Origin: an uncultured Lutibacter sp.
Lineage (GTDB): Bacteria > Bacteroidota > Bacteroidia > Flavobacteriales > Flavobacteriaceae
DNA length: 64,000 nt
NCBI RefSeq assembly: GCF_937891065.1
Contig: NZ_CALAEQ010000268.1
Span: forward strand, 1 to 64,000
Direction of reading: 5' to 3'
Shown here one piece after another: positions 9,541 to 18,834 of the stretch. How positions within the stretch are numbered: position 1 is the first letter of the stretch; every line of letters begins with the position of its first letter. Below the pieces are notes generated by a model. That model worked only from the letters and a program-made list of their open reading frames with translations, ran no database searches and was not told where the DNA came from. A program made the translations under genes and the position numbers.

Positions 9541-10599
9541 ATGAAATTAAATATAGCACTTTTAGCGGGAGATGGAATTGGGCCTGAGGTAATTAATGAA
9601 GCAGTAAAAGTTTGCGATGCTATTGCAACAAAATTTAACCATGAAATTAATTGGATGCCAGCATTAACAGGAGCAGCAGCTATTGATGCTGTTGGAGAAC
9701 CGTACCCAGATGAAACTCATGAAATTTGTTTAAAAGCAGATGCCGTTTTGTTTGGAGCTATTGGACATCCAAAATATGATAATGATCCTTCGGCAAAAGT
9801 ACGCCCGGAACAGGGGTTATTGAAAATGCGTAAAAAATTGGGCTTGTTTGCAAATGTTCGTCCAACATTTACATTTCCTTCATTAATTGATAATTCTCCA
9901 TTAAAAAGAGAACGTATTGAAGGAACCGATTTAGTTTTTTTACGAGAATTAACTGGTGGAATTTACTTTGGAGAAAAAGGTAGAAGAGATGGTGGTGAAA
10001 CAGCTTTTGACAATTGTGTTTACACTAGATTTGAAGTGCAACGTTTAGCTAAAAAGGGATTTGAATTAGCAATGACGCGTACAAAAAAATTATGTTGTGT
10101 TGATAAAGCCAATGTGTTGGAAACTTCAAGATTGTGGAGAGAAACCGTGCAAGCAATGGAAAAAGACTACCCAGAAGTAACTGTTTCGTATGAGTTTGTT
10201 GATGCTGTTGCCATGCGTTTAGTTCAATGGCCAAATTCATATGATGTTTTAATTACTGAAAATTTATTTGGAGATATTTTAACCGACGAAGCTTCAGTAA
10301 TTTCAGGATCTATGGGCTTAATGCCAAGTGCATCGGTAGGAACAGAGAATCAATTATTTGAACCAATTCACGGATCATATCCACAAGCAACAGGGTTAGA
10401 TATTGCAAATCCATTAGCAACAGTTTTATCTGCAGCGATGATGTTTGAAATGGCTTTTAACTTAAAAGAAGAAGCTGAAGCTATAAAAGCTGTTGTTAAT
10501 AAATCGTTGGCGGAAGGTATTGTAACAGAAGATTTATCAGGAAAAAATAAAGCTTATAAAACAAGTGAAGTAGGAAATTGGCTGGTAGAAAATATTTAA
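9541..10599 (+). CDS. leuB: 3-isopropylmalate dehydrogenase
   Basis: 352 aa, normal length. Oxidises and decarboxylates 3-isopropylmalate to 2-oxoisocaproate with NAD+, the penultimate step of leucine synthesis. GDGIGPEV (residues 10-17) starts the isocitrate/isopropylmalate dehydrogenase fold. RELTGGIYFGEKG holds the substrate-binding Arg, ENLFGDILTDEASVISGSMGLMPSASVG the metal and substrate Asp residues, and FEPIHGSYPQATG the NAD site. Last gene of the leu operon, followed 21 bp later by a strong intrinsic terminator. Confidence 0.98.
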   Translation: MKLNIALLAGDGIGPEVINEAVKVCDAIATKFNHEINWMPALTGAAAIDAVGEPYPDETHEICLKADAVLFGAIGHPKYDNDPSAKVRPEQGLLKMRKKLGLFANVRPTFTFPSLIDNSPLKRERIEGTDLVFLRELTGGIYFGEKGRRDGGETAFDNCVYTRFEVQRLAKKGFELAMTRTKKLCCVDKANVLETSRLWRETVQAMEKDYPEVTVSYEFVDAVAMRLVQWPNSYDVLITENLFGDILTDEASVISGSMGLMPSASVGTENQLFEPIHGSYPQATGLDIANPLATVLSAAMMFEMAFNLKEEAEAIKAVVNKSLAEGIVTEDLSGKNKAYKTSEVGNWLVENI

Positions 10600-10620
10600 A
10601 TAAAATCACTTTTTGAGCAA

Positions 10621-10650
10621 AAAAAATCAGGGCATTGCCCTGATTTTTTT
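10621..10650. terminator. bidirectional intrinsic terminator after leuB
   Basis: Perfect 13-bp stem AAAAAATCAGGGC / GCCCTGATTTTTT with an ATT loop and a T run on either strand. It ends the leu operon (+) and the Cys-repeat gene at 10669-11187 (-). Confidence 0.92.
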
Positions 10651-10668
10651 ATTTAATATAATTAGATA

Positions 10669-11187
10669 TTAATTATTAGTTGGCTTTAAATCCATTTTAC
10701 ATTTTGGGCAAGAACCTTCTTTTTCATACGTTTTATCACTTTCGCATTTCATTGGACAAGAAAATGCAACTTTTACTCCTTTTTCTTTTACATCTTTGTT
10801 AGCACAACAAGGTTTTGTACAATCTGCTGGGCACTCTTTAGATTCTTTTCCATGTGCGTGTTTATCACTTTTACATTCAGCATGTTTTTTTGCTTTTTTA
10901 TCTGCGCAACAAGGTTTAGTGCAATCTGCTGAACATTCTTTTCCTTCTTTTTTACACTCAGCTTTTTTGTCGGCACAACAAGGTTTAGTACAATCTGCTG
11001 CACATTCTTTTCCTTCTTTTTTGCATTCCGCTTTTTTGTCAGCACAACAAGGTTTTGTACAATCGGCTGCACATTGTTTAACCTCTTTGGTTATTTCTTT
11101 AATTACAACTTTTTCTACGTTTTCCTGTGCTGTTGAAATGGCAACAAAACTGAAAACCACTACTAATGATACTATTAATTTTTTCAT
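10669..11187 (-). CDS. secreted cysteine-repeat protein with C-terminal heavy-metal-binding domain
   Basis: 172 aa. N-terminal signal peptide (about residues 1-20, ending STAQ), so exported. The middle holds four copies of a Cys-rich motif, CxADCTKPCCA, the first three spaced 23 residues apart (about 69 bp of near-identical DNA) with Lys/Glu-rich linkers; the third linker is longer and His-rich (KKHAECKSDKHAHG). The C-terminus (FSCPMKC...GSCPKCKMDLKP) is a heavy-metal-binding domain (HMBD) like those in the neighbouring copper proteins. Role as a periplasmic copper/silver sponge is inferred from composition and context. It has its own transcription unit: a terminator separates it from the upstream gene. 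Confidence 0.8.
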   Translation of the reverse strand: MKKLIVSLVVVFSFVAISTAQENVEKVVIKEITKEVKQCAADCTKPCCADKKAECKKEGKECAADCTKPCCADKKAECKKEGKECSADCTKPCCADKKAKKHAECKSDKHAHGKESKECPADCTKPCCANKDVKEKGVKVAFSCPMKCESDKTYEKEGSCPKCKMDLKPTNN

Positions 11188-11359
11188 TTTTTTTTAAATT
11201 TTACTAATTAATGTTTATTTGAATTTATTGAACTTTTTTTTATTAATGAAGGTGTTTTTTTGCGAAACTTTTGCTAAAGTAACAAAAGTAACTTAAATAT
11301 TTATAAATTATTTCATAATGCTGTTTTGAAGTTTAAAAGAGGTGCTCATTTTAAATAAA

Positions 11360-11385
11360 AAAAGCTCCCTTTTCAGGAAGCTTTT
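11360..11385 (-). terminator. intrinsic terminator of the copper-resistance operon
   Basis: On the minus strand AAAAGCTTCCT pairs with AGGGAGCTTTT (11-bp stem, one G-U pair, 4-nt loop) and is followed by a T run (the A run at 11351-11360 on +). It lies about 105 bp after the stop of the gene at 11491-12003 and within the 303-bp gap 11188-11490. I see no gene in that gap; a minus-strand -7-like TACTTTTG sits at 11290-11283 without a clear -33. Confidence 0.75.
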
Positions 11386-11490
11386 AAAAAAAAATACTAT
11401 GAAAAGAGTTAAGGAACTTTCTTTCCTCAACGATAAGAATTATAATAAGTTGGACCTCATTCTTGCTATATAAACAGCATATTTTTTTGT

Positions 11491-12003
11491 TTATTTAATA
11501 CCTCGAAAATGAAAGTCTCCAGTTTCCATTTTAAAAGTGTAGTCAAAAGAATTATTTAGCATATTAAAGCCTCCAAAATGTTCATCAGAGTTTTGATGTT
11601 CATTGTTTAAATGTTGCATCCACTCAGAACTCATATTTTGCATATTTCCATTCATATTAGATTGCCCCATCATATGACCATACATGTTTTCAAAATCAGT
11701 ACCTGTTAAACAAGTATTTAACATATCGCCATCTTCATATAAATTTAGCATAATTGTAGTGTCAAAATCATCGTTGAAACAATGGACTTCAATTTCATCA
11801 CCAACCATAGTTACTATCGCTGTTGCAGTACTATTGGATTTTGAGTTTATTGATTTATCTGCTACATCAGTTGTTAAAGTTCCTTCATAAACACCCACAA
11901 CATCACTATATATTACATCGTCATTTTTAGTACACCCTATGAATAGTATGGTTAGTAGTAAAACTAAAATACTGGCTAATTGTTTGTTTTTTATTGTTTT
12001 CAT
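11491..12003 (-). CDS. hypothetical lipoprotein at the end of the copper operon
   Basis: 170 aa, unrecognised. A signal peptide with lipobox LFIGC (Cys24) predicts membrane anchoring. The middle (VVGVYEGTLTTDV) resembles small beta-rich lipocalin-like domains seen in many Bacteroidota lipoproteins. The region around residues 105-155 is rich in Met, Asn and His (MYGHMMGQSNMNGNMQNM), which could bind Cu(I)/Ag(I) through Met and His side chains. It lies 12 bp downstream of copA and is probably cotranscribed. Copper-related role is an inference from composition and position. Confidence 0.65.
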   Translation of the reverse strand: MKTIKNKQLASILVLLLTILFIGCTKNDDVIYSDVVGVYEGTLTTDVADKSINSKSNSTATAIVTMVGDEIEVHCFNDDFDTTIMLNLYEDGDMLNTCLTGTDFENMYGHMMGQSNMNGNMQNMSSEWMQHLNNEHQNSDEHFGGFNMLNNSFDYTFKMETGDFHFRGIK

Positions 12004-12015
12004 ATTTTATTTAAT

Positions 12016-14505
12016 TTAAATGTTTGAATTTCTTAATCTTAATGAATTTACAATCACTGAAACAGAACTAAAACTCATTGCCAATGCCGCAATAATTGGA
12101 GATAGTAAAATCCCGAAAAACGGAAAAAACAATCCTGCTGCGATAGGCACTCCTAATACATTATAAGCAAAGGAGAAAAATAAATTTTGTTTGATATTTT
12201 TCATAACTGCGTGACTTAAATTTTTCACCTTAACAATGCCCTTTAAATCGCCTTTAACTAAAGTTATATTAGAACTTTCAATAGCAACACCTGTTCCAGT
12301 TCCCATAGCTATTCCTACATTAGCTTGCGCCAGAGCAGGAGCATCATTTATTCCATCGCCTGCCATTGCAACAATTTTACCTTCGGCTTGTAATTTTTTA
12401 ATGAATTCTAATTTGTCTTTAGGCAAACAATTAGCTTTAAAGTTGCTCAAATGCAACTCATCAGCAACTGCCTTGGCTGTATTTTCATTATCACCAGTAA
12501 GCATAATCACTTCAATACCACTTGACATTAATTTTTCAATAGCTTCTTTACTTGTAGTTTTAATTGCATCGGAAATACTTACATAACCTACTGCAATATT
12601 ATTCACAGCAATATAGGATACCGTTTTGCCTAATTTTTGTTCAATTATTGCTTCATTTTTTAATGCGTTGGAAACCTTTATATTTAATTGTATCAATAAT
12701 TTTTCATTCCCTATAGCAACTTTATTATTATTAACAATACCTGTAATCCCTTTTCCTGCAATTGCTTCAAAATCTGTAGCTTTTACCAATGCAATCTCAT
12801 TCTTTTTAGCATAATTTACAATAGCTAATGCTAACGGATGCTCACTATATTGATTTAATGATGCGACACTAGTTATTAAACTTTTAGTATTACTTTCAAC
12901 AGAAAATACTTTTTCAACCGATGGTTTACCTTCTGTAAGTGTTCCTGTTTTATCAGTAATAAGAACAGTTACCTTATTCATTAACTCTAAGGCCTCTGCA
13001 TTTTTAATTAAAACACCGTTTTGAGCTCCTTTACCAACTCCTACCATTACAGACATTGGAGTGGCTAAACCCAAGGCACAAGGGCAAGCAATAATTAATA
13101 CTGCAACAGCATTTACAAAAGCATATACCAAAGCAGGATCAGGTCCAAAGTTTGCCCAAATAACAAATGTAATTATTGAAATAATAACAACAATTGGAAC
13201 AAAGTATTTTGAAATTGTATCTGCAAGTTTTTGAATTGGAGCTTTAGACCGACTTGCATCGCTCACCATTTGAATGATTTGTGATAACAAGGTTTCAGAA
13301 CCAACTTTTTCAGCCTTCATTATAAACGATTTTGCTCCATTGATGGTTCCTGAACTAACTGTATCAGCTACTTTTTTATCAATAGGAATAGGCTCTCCAG
13401 TTATCATAGATTCATCAATAGAACTATCCCCTTCCACAATAACACCATCAACAGGTATTTTTTCTCCGGGTTTCACACGTAATAAATCATCTTTTTTTAT
13501 GGAATGAATTGACACTATTTTATCTTCACCATTTACCACAATTGTAGCTTCAGAAGGAGCTAGTTTTAATAACTCTTTAATGGCTCCACTAGTTTGGCTA
13601 TGTGCTTTTGCTTCTAATAATTGACCTAGTAAAACCAAGGTTAAGATTACAGCTGTTGCTTCAAAATACAGTTCTACACCACCCATTTCACCTCTAAATT
13701 CTTGAGGAAAAACATTAGGGGAAAGTAATCCAACTATACTAAATATAAATGCTGCACCCGTGCCTATTCCTACTAAAGTAAACATATTTAAATTCCAAGT
13801 AATTATAGATTTCCAAGCACGTTCAAAAAACATCCAACAAGTATAAAATACGATAGGAATGGTTAAAAAAAGTTGCAACCAGTCCCAATATATTTGAGAC
13901 ATTAACTTTGGCAATGGATTTGTTGGGATATGCATTGACATTGAAATTAAAAAAACCGGTAATGCAAATACTAATGAAATTTTCATTTTCCAAAGTAAGG
14001 AATTGTAAGTTTTGCTTTCGGCAGTTTCTTCTGGCTCTAGAGGCACTAAATCCATTCCGCATTTTGGGCACGAACCAGGTGATTCTTGAATGACCTCAGG
14101 ATGCATTGGACACGTATATTGAATGCTTTTAATTAATTTTGGTTGTTCCACCAAATCCATCCCACACACAGGGCAATCACCCATTTTATCGTATGTTTTA
14201 TCTCCCTCACAATGCATTGGGCAATAAAAAGTTCCATTACCTTCTTTTACCTCTATATGTTTATGTTCTTTATTGCTATGGCTGCTTTTTTCATTAGGAA
14301 TTTCCAGTGTATAATGTAAGCCAGCTTTTAACAAAGCTTCCTGTAGTTTTTCAAGTGAAATATGAGAATTCATTTCAATACCTACTTCATTATTTGCTAA
14401 ATTGGCTGAAACTTTCTTGACTTCCTTTAGGTTATTTAACGTATTTTCAACATTAGTTTTGCAACCAACACATGTCATTCCAAGTATTTTATATGTATGT
14501 TTCAT
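12016..14505 (-). CDS. copA: copper-translocating P-type ATPase
   Basis: 829 aa inner-membrane pump exporting Cu(I)/Ag(I) from the cytoplasm. Order: HMA domain with GMTCVGC (Cys12, Cys15); two heavy-metal-binding (HMBD) motifs at about 94-118 and 130-153 (both CPMH...CPxCGMDL); transmembrane helices from about 170; actuator loop TGEP (369-372); metal-path CPC at 474-476; phosphorylated Asp518 in DKTGTLTEG; nucleotide-binding His-Pro at 556-557 in SEHPLAL; hinge [20 protein letters not shown]. All key residues of a P1B-1 ATPase are present. Having two HMBDs is common in Bacteroidota CopA. Upstream neighbours are the copper regulator and RND efflux genes. Confidence 0.96.
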   Translation of the reverse strand: MKHTYKILGMTCVGCKTNVENTLNNLKEVKKVSANLANNEVGIEMNSHISLEKLQEALLKAGLHYTLEIPNEKSSHSNKEHKHIEVKEGNGTFYCPMHCEGDKTYDKMGDCPVCGMDLVEQPKLIKSIQYTCPMHPEVIQESPGSCPKCGMDLVPLEPEETAESKTYNSLLWKMKISLVFALPVFLISMSMHIPTNPLPKLMSQIYWDWLQLFLTIPIVFYTCWMFFERAWKSIITWNLNMFTLVGIGTGAAFIFSIVGLLSPNVFPQEFRGEMGGVELYFEATAVILTLVLLGQLLEAKAHSQTSGAIKELLKLAPSEATIVVNGEDKIVSIHSIKKDDLLRVKPGEKIPVDGVIVEGDSSIDESMITGEPIPIDKKVADTVSSGTINGAKSFIMKAEKVGSETLLSQIIQMVSDASRSKAPIQKLADTISKYFVPIVVIISIITFVIWANFGPDPALVYAFVNAVAVLIIACPCALGLATPMSVMVGVGKGAQNGVLIKNAEALELMNKVTVLITDKTGTLTEGKPSVEKVFSVESNTKSLITSVASLNQYSEHPLALAIVNYAKKNEIALVKATDFEAIAGKGITGIVNNNKVAIGNEKLLIQLNIKVSNALKNEAIIEQKLGKTVSYIAVNNIAVGYVSISDAIKTTSKEAIEKLMSSGIEVIMLTGDNENTAKAVADELHLSNFKANCLPKDKLEFIKKLQAEGKIVAMAGDGINDAPALAQANVGIAMGTGTGVAIESSNITLVKGDLKGIVKVKNLSHAVMKNIKQNLFFSFAYNVLGVPIAAGLFFPFFGILLSPIIAALAMSFSSVSVIVNSLRLRNSNI

Positions 14506-14679
14506 TTTTAATCTGAATTTTTAGTATAAGAAGCTTTTAAAATTCTGAACATAAAAGAGGAATATTTTTATAAAATATTTATTGTGCCTGTGTAAGAAAA
14601 GAGAATTAAAGTTCAAGAAAAACAATCAATCAAATTTTTTGCTGAATAACGCCTCTTTTCTTAACATCAGGACTTTTTA

Positions 14680-15084
14680 TTAATGATTATGACCTTTATG
14701 AGCATCTTCTTTTTTAGGATCCATTTCTTTTATCTTCATTTTTTTCTCCATTAATTTCATTCCACACTTTGGACACTTACCCTCTTTATCTTTATTTACA
14801 TCAGGATGCATGGAACAAGTATAAACTTTGGCCATTTTAGAATGATCCATTTTCATTTTTTTTAAATCCATTCCACATTTTGTGCATTCACCGGGCTTAT
14901 CACTTTTTACATCGGCGTGCATTGGGCACGTGTACATTGCTTTCATTTCCATTTTAGAATGGTCCATTTCCATTTTTGTAGTGTCTTTTTTTATTTTAGA
15001 ATGATCCATTTCTTGAGCATTCATTGCTGATAGGCTTACTAAAGCTATTACTAAAACAGCTATTAAATTTTTTGTTTTCATCAT
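14680..15084 (-). CDS. secreted heavy-metal-binding (HMBD) protein, two repeats
   Basis: 134 aa. Signal peptide about residues 1-23 (ending MNAQ), so periplasmic or secreted. Two HMBD repeats follow: YTCPMHADVKSDKPGECTKC and YTCSMHPDVNKDKEGKCPKC, each ending in a GM(D/K)LK motif. They are flanked by MDHSKM elements (several copies) and a His-rich tail (AHKGHNH). The Met/His/Cys composition and its place between copA and the AraC-type regulator suggest periplasmic copper binding. Function is inferred; family is clear. Confidence 0.85.
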   Translation of the reverse strand: MMKTKNLIAVLVIALVSLSAMNAQEMDHSKIKKDTTKMEMDHSKMEMKAMYTCPMHADVKSDKPGECTKCGMDLKKMKMDHSKMAKVYTCSMHPDVNKDKEGKCPKCGMKLMEKKMKIKEMDPKKEDAHKGHNH

Positions 15085-15163
15085 TTTTTGTTTTTTTAAT
15101 TTCGTTATCTATTTATACTATAAAGGTCTGATTATTTGCATATAGTGTTGTGCATAATTATGT

Positions 15164-15763
15164 TTAAATTGTATCTAATTTCCCGCGAAACCCTATGTCT
15201 CTATGTTGTGTAGGTGTTATTCCGGTGATTTGTTTAAATTGGCGAGATAAATGTTGTGGACTGCTATAGTTTAGTTCGTATGAAATTTCACTTATCGTTA
15301 ATTCATTGTAAAAAATCAATTCTTTAACACGTTCTATTTTTTGTTGAATGATATAATTTTCAATGGTGCGTCCTTCTAACTCAGAAAAAATTCTACTCAA
15401 CTGTCCGTATTCAAGTTCTACATTTAATGCTAAATAGGTTGAATAATTTTGGTTAAATAATTTGTGTCTTCCGTGAAAAATGTTTTCAATAACTAACGTT
15501 TTAATTTGATTTACTACTTTGAATTCATACGACTCAACTATTTCAAATCCTTCTTTTTCCAGAATGTTTTTTAATGTATTCATTTCATCTATTGAAAGAT
15601 TTTTATTGAAATATATTTTGCCCAATTCAACACACTCAAATTTAATTTCATTGATTAACAACTCCTCTTTAACAACTTTTATACAACGGTCGCAAACCAT
15701 ATTTTTCACTATTAATATTGAGTTATTATTTTGCATTTTAACTTTTATTTTTAGATAAACCAT
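15164..15763 (-). CDS. AraC family regulator with HMA-like N-terminal domain
   Basis: 199 aa; a start at 15736 (internal Met10, giving MQNNNSILIVKNMVCDRC) is equally possible. Residues about 14-80 look like a small ferredoxin-like metal-binding fold: VKNMVCDRCIKVVKEEL mirrors the CxxC loop of HMA copper chaperones, followed by NILEKEGFEIVES. Residues about 100-190 are an AraC/XylS double helix-turn-helix (ELTISEISYELNYSSPQHLSRQFKQITGITPTQHR). A one-component copper or silver sensor for this locus is the natural reading. It lies between the RND genes and the copper-binding genes on the same strand. Confidence 0.85.
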   Translation of the reverse strand: MVYLKIKVKMQNNNSILIVKNMVCDRCIKVVKEELLINEIKFECVELGKIYFNKNLSIDEMNTLKNILEKEGFEIVESYEFKVVNQIKTLVIENIFHGRHKLFNQNYSTYLALNVELEYGQLSRIFSELEGRTIENYIIQQKIERVKELIFYNELTISEISYELNYSSPQHLSRQFKQITGITPTQHRDIGFRGKLDTI

Positions 15764-15806
15764 TTTAAGAACACTTTAGTAAATGAAAAGTGTTCTTAAA
15801 ATAATG

Positions 15807-17603
15807 TTACTCAATTATTGACGTTGTACTTCCGCATTTAAGCATCGCTTCTCCAAAATATGGGTTCTTAATATTCTCATCAACACTTAACCAATAAGCA
15901 CCTTTATCATTATTTGCCATTGGGCAAAATTGCTTATAAACCTTCTTATTCACACCAAAAGCCTCAACGGATTTTGAAATATCATTTGATAAAGAAATAA
16001 AGTATTCTCTTTGCTTTTTTATATCAGTTAGTTTTGAAATTTCATTAGATGAAGTATTCAAGTCCTTTAAAAGAGGCATCCATATAGTATGTGATTTATT
16101 ATCTTTTAAAAGGCTCATATCGACTTTGTTCAAATTTTCATTAAATATAAATGCAGCATTTTGAGATGCTTTAACATTATCCTTTGTTAAAGCATCTTTT
16201 ATTGCTAAATAATCTGTGAAAACTGTGCTTAATTGATTCTGAAATTTTGTAGCAACTTTTATTGTTTCTATCACTGCAACTTTTGCTGTTTTCTCTACTT
16301 CATTTTCTTCTTGGGTATTTTTAGAATCTTGCATGCCAATATGATTTTCATGTCCCGTAACAACTCTTCCTCCTTCTGGACTCATCATACTTTTTTTACC
16401 TTGTAATTGAGCAGCAGCATCAACAGTAAAAGTTCCATTGGTAACAATTTCTTCGTTGGAATTTAATCCCTCTAAAATTTCATAAGAGCTACCAATTTCA
16501 TTTCCTAAGGTTACATCTCTCAATTCAAAAACAGGTTCTGTACCTGGTATTTTTACATATACAACTGATCTTTTTCCTGTCCATAAAACGGCAGTTTTAG
16601 GAACTGTTAATAGAGCTTCATGTTTTTTTGTTACATTTTTTGGTGTTAGAAGCCCTTGAATAAACATTCCAGGTTTTAATGCTCCTTCATTGTTTCTTAA
16701 TTCAGTTCTTACAATAACAGTTCTAGTTGAAGTATTTAATACCGGATCAATAAATGAAATTTTAGCTTTAATTTCTTTGTTTGGTTCAGCATTGGTTCTA
16801 ATACTTATTTCATCTCCTATTTTTATTGAAGAAAGTTGTTTTTCATACGCATCAAAATCTGCCCAAACGGTATTTAAATTTGAAATCATTAGTAAACTTT
16901 GACCTTCTTTTACATAATTACCTTCTTCAATCATTTTTTTTGTTACAATTCCACTAACATTAGCATATACAGGGAAGTTTGTAATAATACTTTTAGAAGC
17001 TTCAATTTTATCAATTTGTTTTTCAGAAAGTTTCCAAAGTTTCAACTTATTTCTAACAGCATTGTACAAGGTTAAATCTTTATTTTTAGATTCTGATGCA
17101 GTTAATAGTTCTTTTTGAGCAGTCACTAACTGAGGTGAATATATTAAAGCCAACTGTTGCCCTTGGTACACTTTTTCACCAGTAGAATTTACAAATAGCT
17201 TTTCTATTCTACCACCAAAATGAGCCGTTTGAATTGAATTCGTTTTTTCGTTTTCTTTAATTTTACCTGAAAGCATGAAACCACTTTCTTCATTTGTAAT
17301 ACTATTTATTACTGTGGTTTCAATATTTGCTAATGCCAATGCATTTTCAGTCATTTTGAATTGATTCGCTTCTAAACCTTCTGCTGAAGTTTCTGCAGGA
17401 ATTAAATCCATACCACAAATTGGACAATCACCAGCATCTGGCTGCATAATTTGAGGGTGCATAGAGCAAGTCCATTGTTGATTTTTAGTTTCAGAAATTT
17501 CGTGATTGTGAGAATCATCTGGAGTTGAATTGCTTCCAAATAATACATAACCTAATAAGAGTCCACTTATTAGTATTCCGATGTATATTATATATTTTTT
17601 CAT
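15807..17603 (-). CDS. CusB-like RND periplasmic adaptor with HMBD and DUF3347 domains
   Basis: 598 aa. N-terminal membrane anchor/signal (residues 4-22), then an HMBD at about 44-70 (WTCSMHPQIM...CPICGMDLIP). Next comes the membrane-fusion-protein core (HlyD-type hairpin and lipoyl/beta-barrel blocks, FGGRIEKLFVNSTGEKVYQGQ; VYANVSGIVTKKMIEEGNYV; RTVIVRTELRNNEGALKPGM), and a C-terminal DUF3347 domain (about 455-590) with a late CPMANNDKGAYWLS motif. It links the CusA-type pump to the TolC-type channel and may hand over copper in the periplasm. 7 bp separate it from the TolC-family gene upstream. Fusion of HMBD and DUF3347 to the adaptor is seen in Bacteroidota. Confidence 0.93.
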   Translation of the reverse strand: MKKYIIYIGILISGLLLGYVLFGSNSTPDDSHNHEISETKNQQWTCSMHPQIMQPDAGDCPICGMDLIPAETSAEGLEANQFKMTENALALANIETTVINSITNEESGFMLSGKIKENEKTNSIQTAHFGGRIEKLFVNSTGEKVYQGQQLALIYSPQLVTAQKELLTASESKNKDLTLYNAVRNKLKLWKLSEKQIDKIEASKSIITNFPVYANVSGIVTKKMIEEGNYVKEGQSLLMISNLNTVWADFDAYEKQLSSIKIGDEISIRTNAEPNKEIKAKISFIDPVLNTSTRTVIVRTELRNNEGALKPGMFIQGLLTPKNVTKKHEALLTVPKTAVLWTGKRSVVYVKIPGTEPVFELRDVTLGNEIGSSYEILEGLNSNEEIVTNGTFTVDAAAQLQGKKSMMSPEGGRVVTGHENHIGMQDSKNTQEENEVEKTAKVAVIETIKVATKFQNQLSTVFTDYLAIKDALTKDNVKASQNAAFIFNENLNKVDMSLLKDNKSHTIWMPLLKDLNTSSNEISKLTDIKKQREYFISLSNDISKSVEAFGVNKKVYKQFCPMANNDKGAYWLSVDENIKNPYFGEAMLKCGSTTSIIE

Positions 17604-17610
17604 TGTACTT

Positions 17611-18834
17611 TTAATTATTTGTTGTTAAAAATTCTAATGTGGATTTTTGAATTGCATACTCCATTTCTGAAGTCACCATTTTAAATTGAAACTTCAACTT
17701 TAACTGTTGTACTTCCAATAGTTGTTCAAAATCCATTTTTGAAGTTTCATAGGCAGCCAATAATACTTTTCGCGCTTGATCAGCTTGCGCTAAATTATCT
17801 AATTGTGTTTGAATGGAAACTTCAGCATTTTTTAGGTTTGCCATCGTTTTTTCAAACAAAGTCACTAGCTGATTACGAGTTTCTACTTTGATTGTTTCAA
17901 CTGCCTTTTGTTCAAGTTTTAATTGTTTTTGTTTAGAACTGTATTTTTTAGAAAATAACGGAATTGATACTGTTACCATAGGCATTATAATATCTTTTCC
18001 GTTTTCTAATAAATTCTCAACAGCTCTATTTTCTACAAAAACGTAATCTAATCCGATACCAATAGTTGGTAAACCCGCTTTTTTAGTTGCTAGTTCAGAT
18101 TTTTCTAAAGCACTGTGCAAATTATCCAATTTTAATAGTTGCGGATTTTCTGAAATCATTTCTTTTTGAAATAAATTAACACCTTCTAAAATTTCAATAT
18201 TCTTAGGAATGTTCACTGAAAGATGTTCTTCCTGATTCAAAATTAAATTAAAGGCAATTTGTTTGGCTTTAAAATTTTCTACAACGGTACTCAACTTATT
18301 AGAAAGCTCATTCTTTTCCATTCTAATTTTAAGCACATCAACCATTGTTGCTCTGTTGTTTTCCAATTCAATCAATGCTAAATCTTCAAAAGTTTTAAGA
18401 ATTTCAATATTCTCTTTTATAATGCTCTCTTTTACATTTAATTCAAACAATTGATAGTAGTTAGTTTTAACATTGAGAAATAATTTTCTTTTAGTTAAAT
18501 CAATTACATTTAATTGCGCATCAGCCTTAAAAGAAGCGCTTTCCTTTTTTGCTATCAACGTACCAAACCAAGGCATCATTTGTGATACTGTAAGTTTTGC
18601 CTTTTGAGCGCCAACTCTTGTTTCTGCTTCTTGAACAAAATACCCAGCAGCTATAGTTGTATTTGGTAAACTTCCTTCTTCGTTTACTTTCTCCAAAGCA
18701 CTTTCATATGTATAGTGCATAGCTTGTAATTCTGGATTATTAGTTGCTGCAATAGTTAAGTATTCTTGCAAGGATTGACCATAACTAGAGATACTTATAA
18801 AAAGTACTATTATATATCCTATTTTAATTTTCAT
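17611..18834 (-). CDS. TolC family outer membrane efflux protein (CusC-like)
   Basis: 407 aa, short for the TolC family (usually 420-480) but typical of Bacteroidota metal-efflux members. Signal peptide about residues 1-19. Two long helical repeat halves contain the usual patterns (NPELQAMHYTYESALEKVNEEG near the start, YETSKMDFEQLLEVQQLKL near the end). It forms the outer-membrane channel of a tripartite metal efflux pump. The start overlaps the 3' end of the CusA gene by 11 bp, indicating coupling. Confidence 0.92.
   Translation of the reverse strand: MKIKIGYIIVLFISISSYGQSLQEYLTIAATNNPELQAMHYTYESALEKVNEEGSLPNTTIAAGYFVQEAETRVGAQKAKLTVSQMMPWFGTLIAKKESASFKADAQLNVIDLTKRKLFLNVKTNYYQLFELNVKESIIKENIEILKTFEDLALIELENNRATMVDVLKIRMEKNELSNKLSTVVENFKAKQIAFNLILNQEEHLSVNIPKNIEILEGVNLFQKEMISENPQLLKLDNLHSALEKSELATKKAGLPTIGIGLDYVFVENRAVENLLENGKDIIMPMVTVSIPLFSKKYSSKQKQLKLEQKAVETIKVETRNQLVTLFEKTMANLKNAEVSIQTQLDNLAQADQARKVLLAAYETSKMDFEQLLEVQQLKLKFQFKMVTSEMEYAIQKSTLEFLTTNN

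Noticed and set aside
10796..11197. Long open frame on the + strand opposite the Cys-repeat protein
   Set aside because: It is the antisense of a tandem-repeat coding region, which keeps frames open on both strands. The minus-strand product has a signal peptide and metal-binding motifs; the plus frame has none and no promoter.
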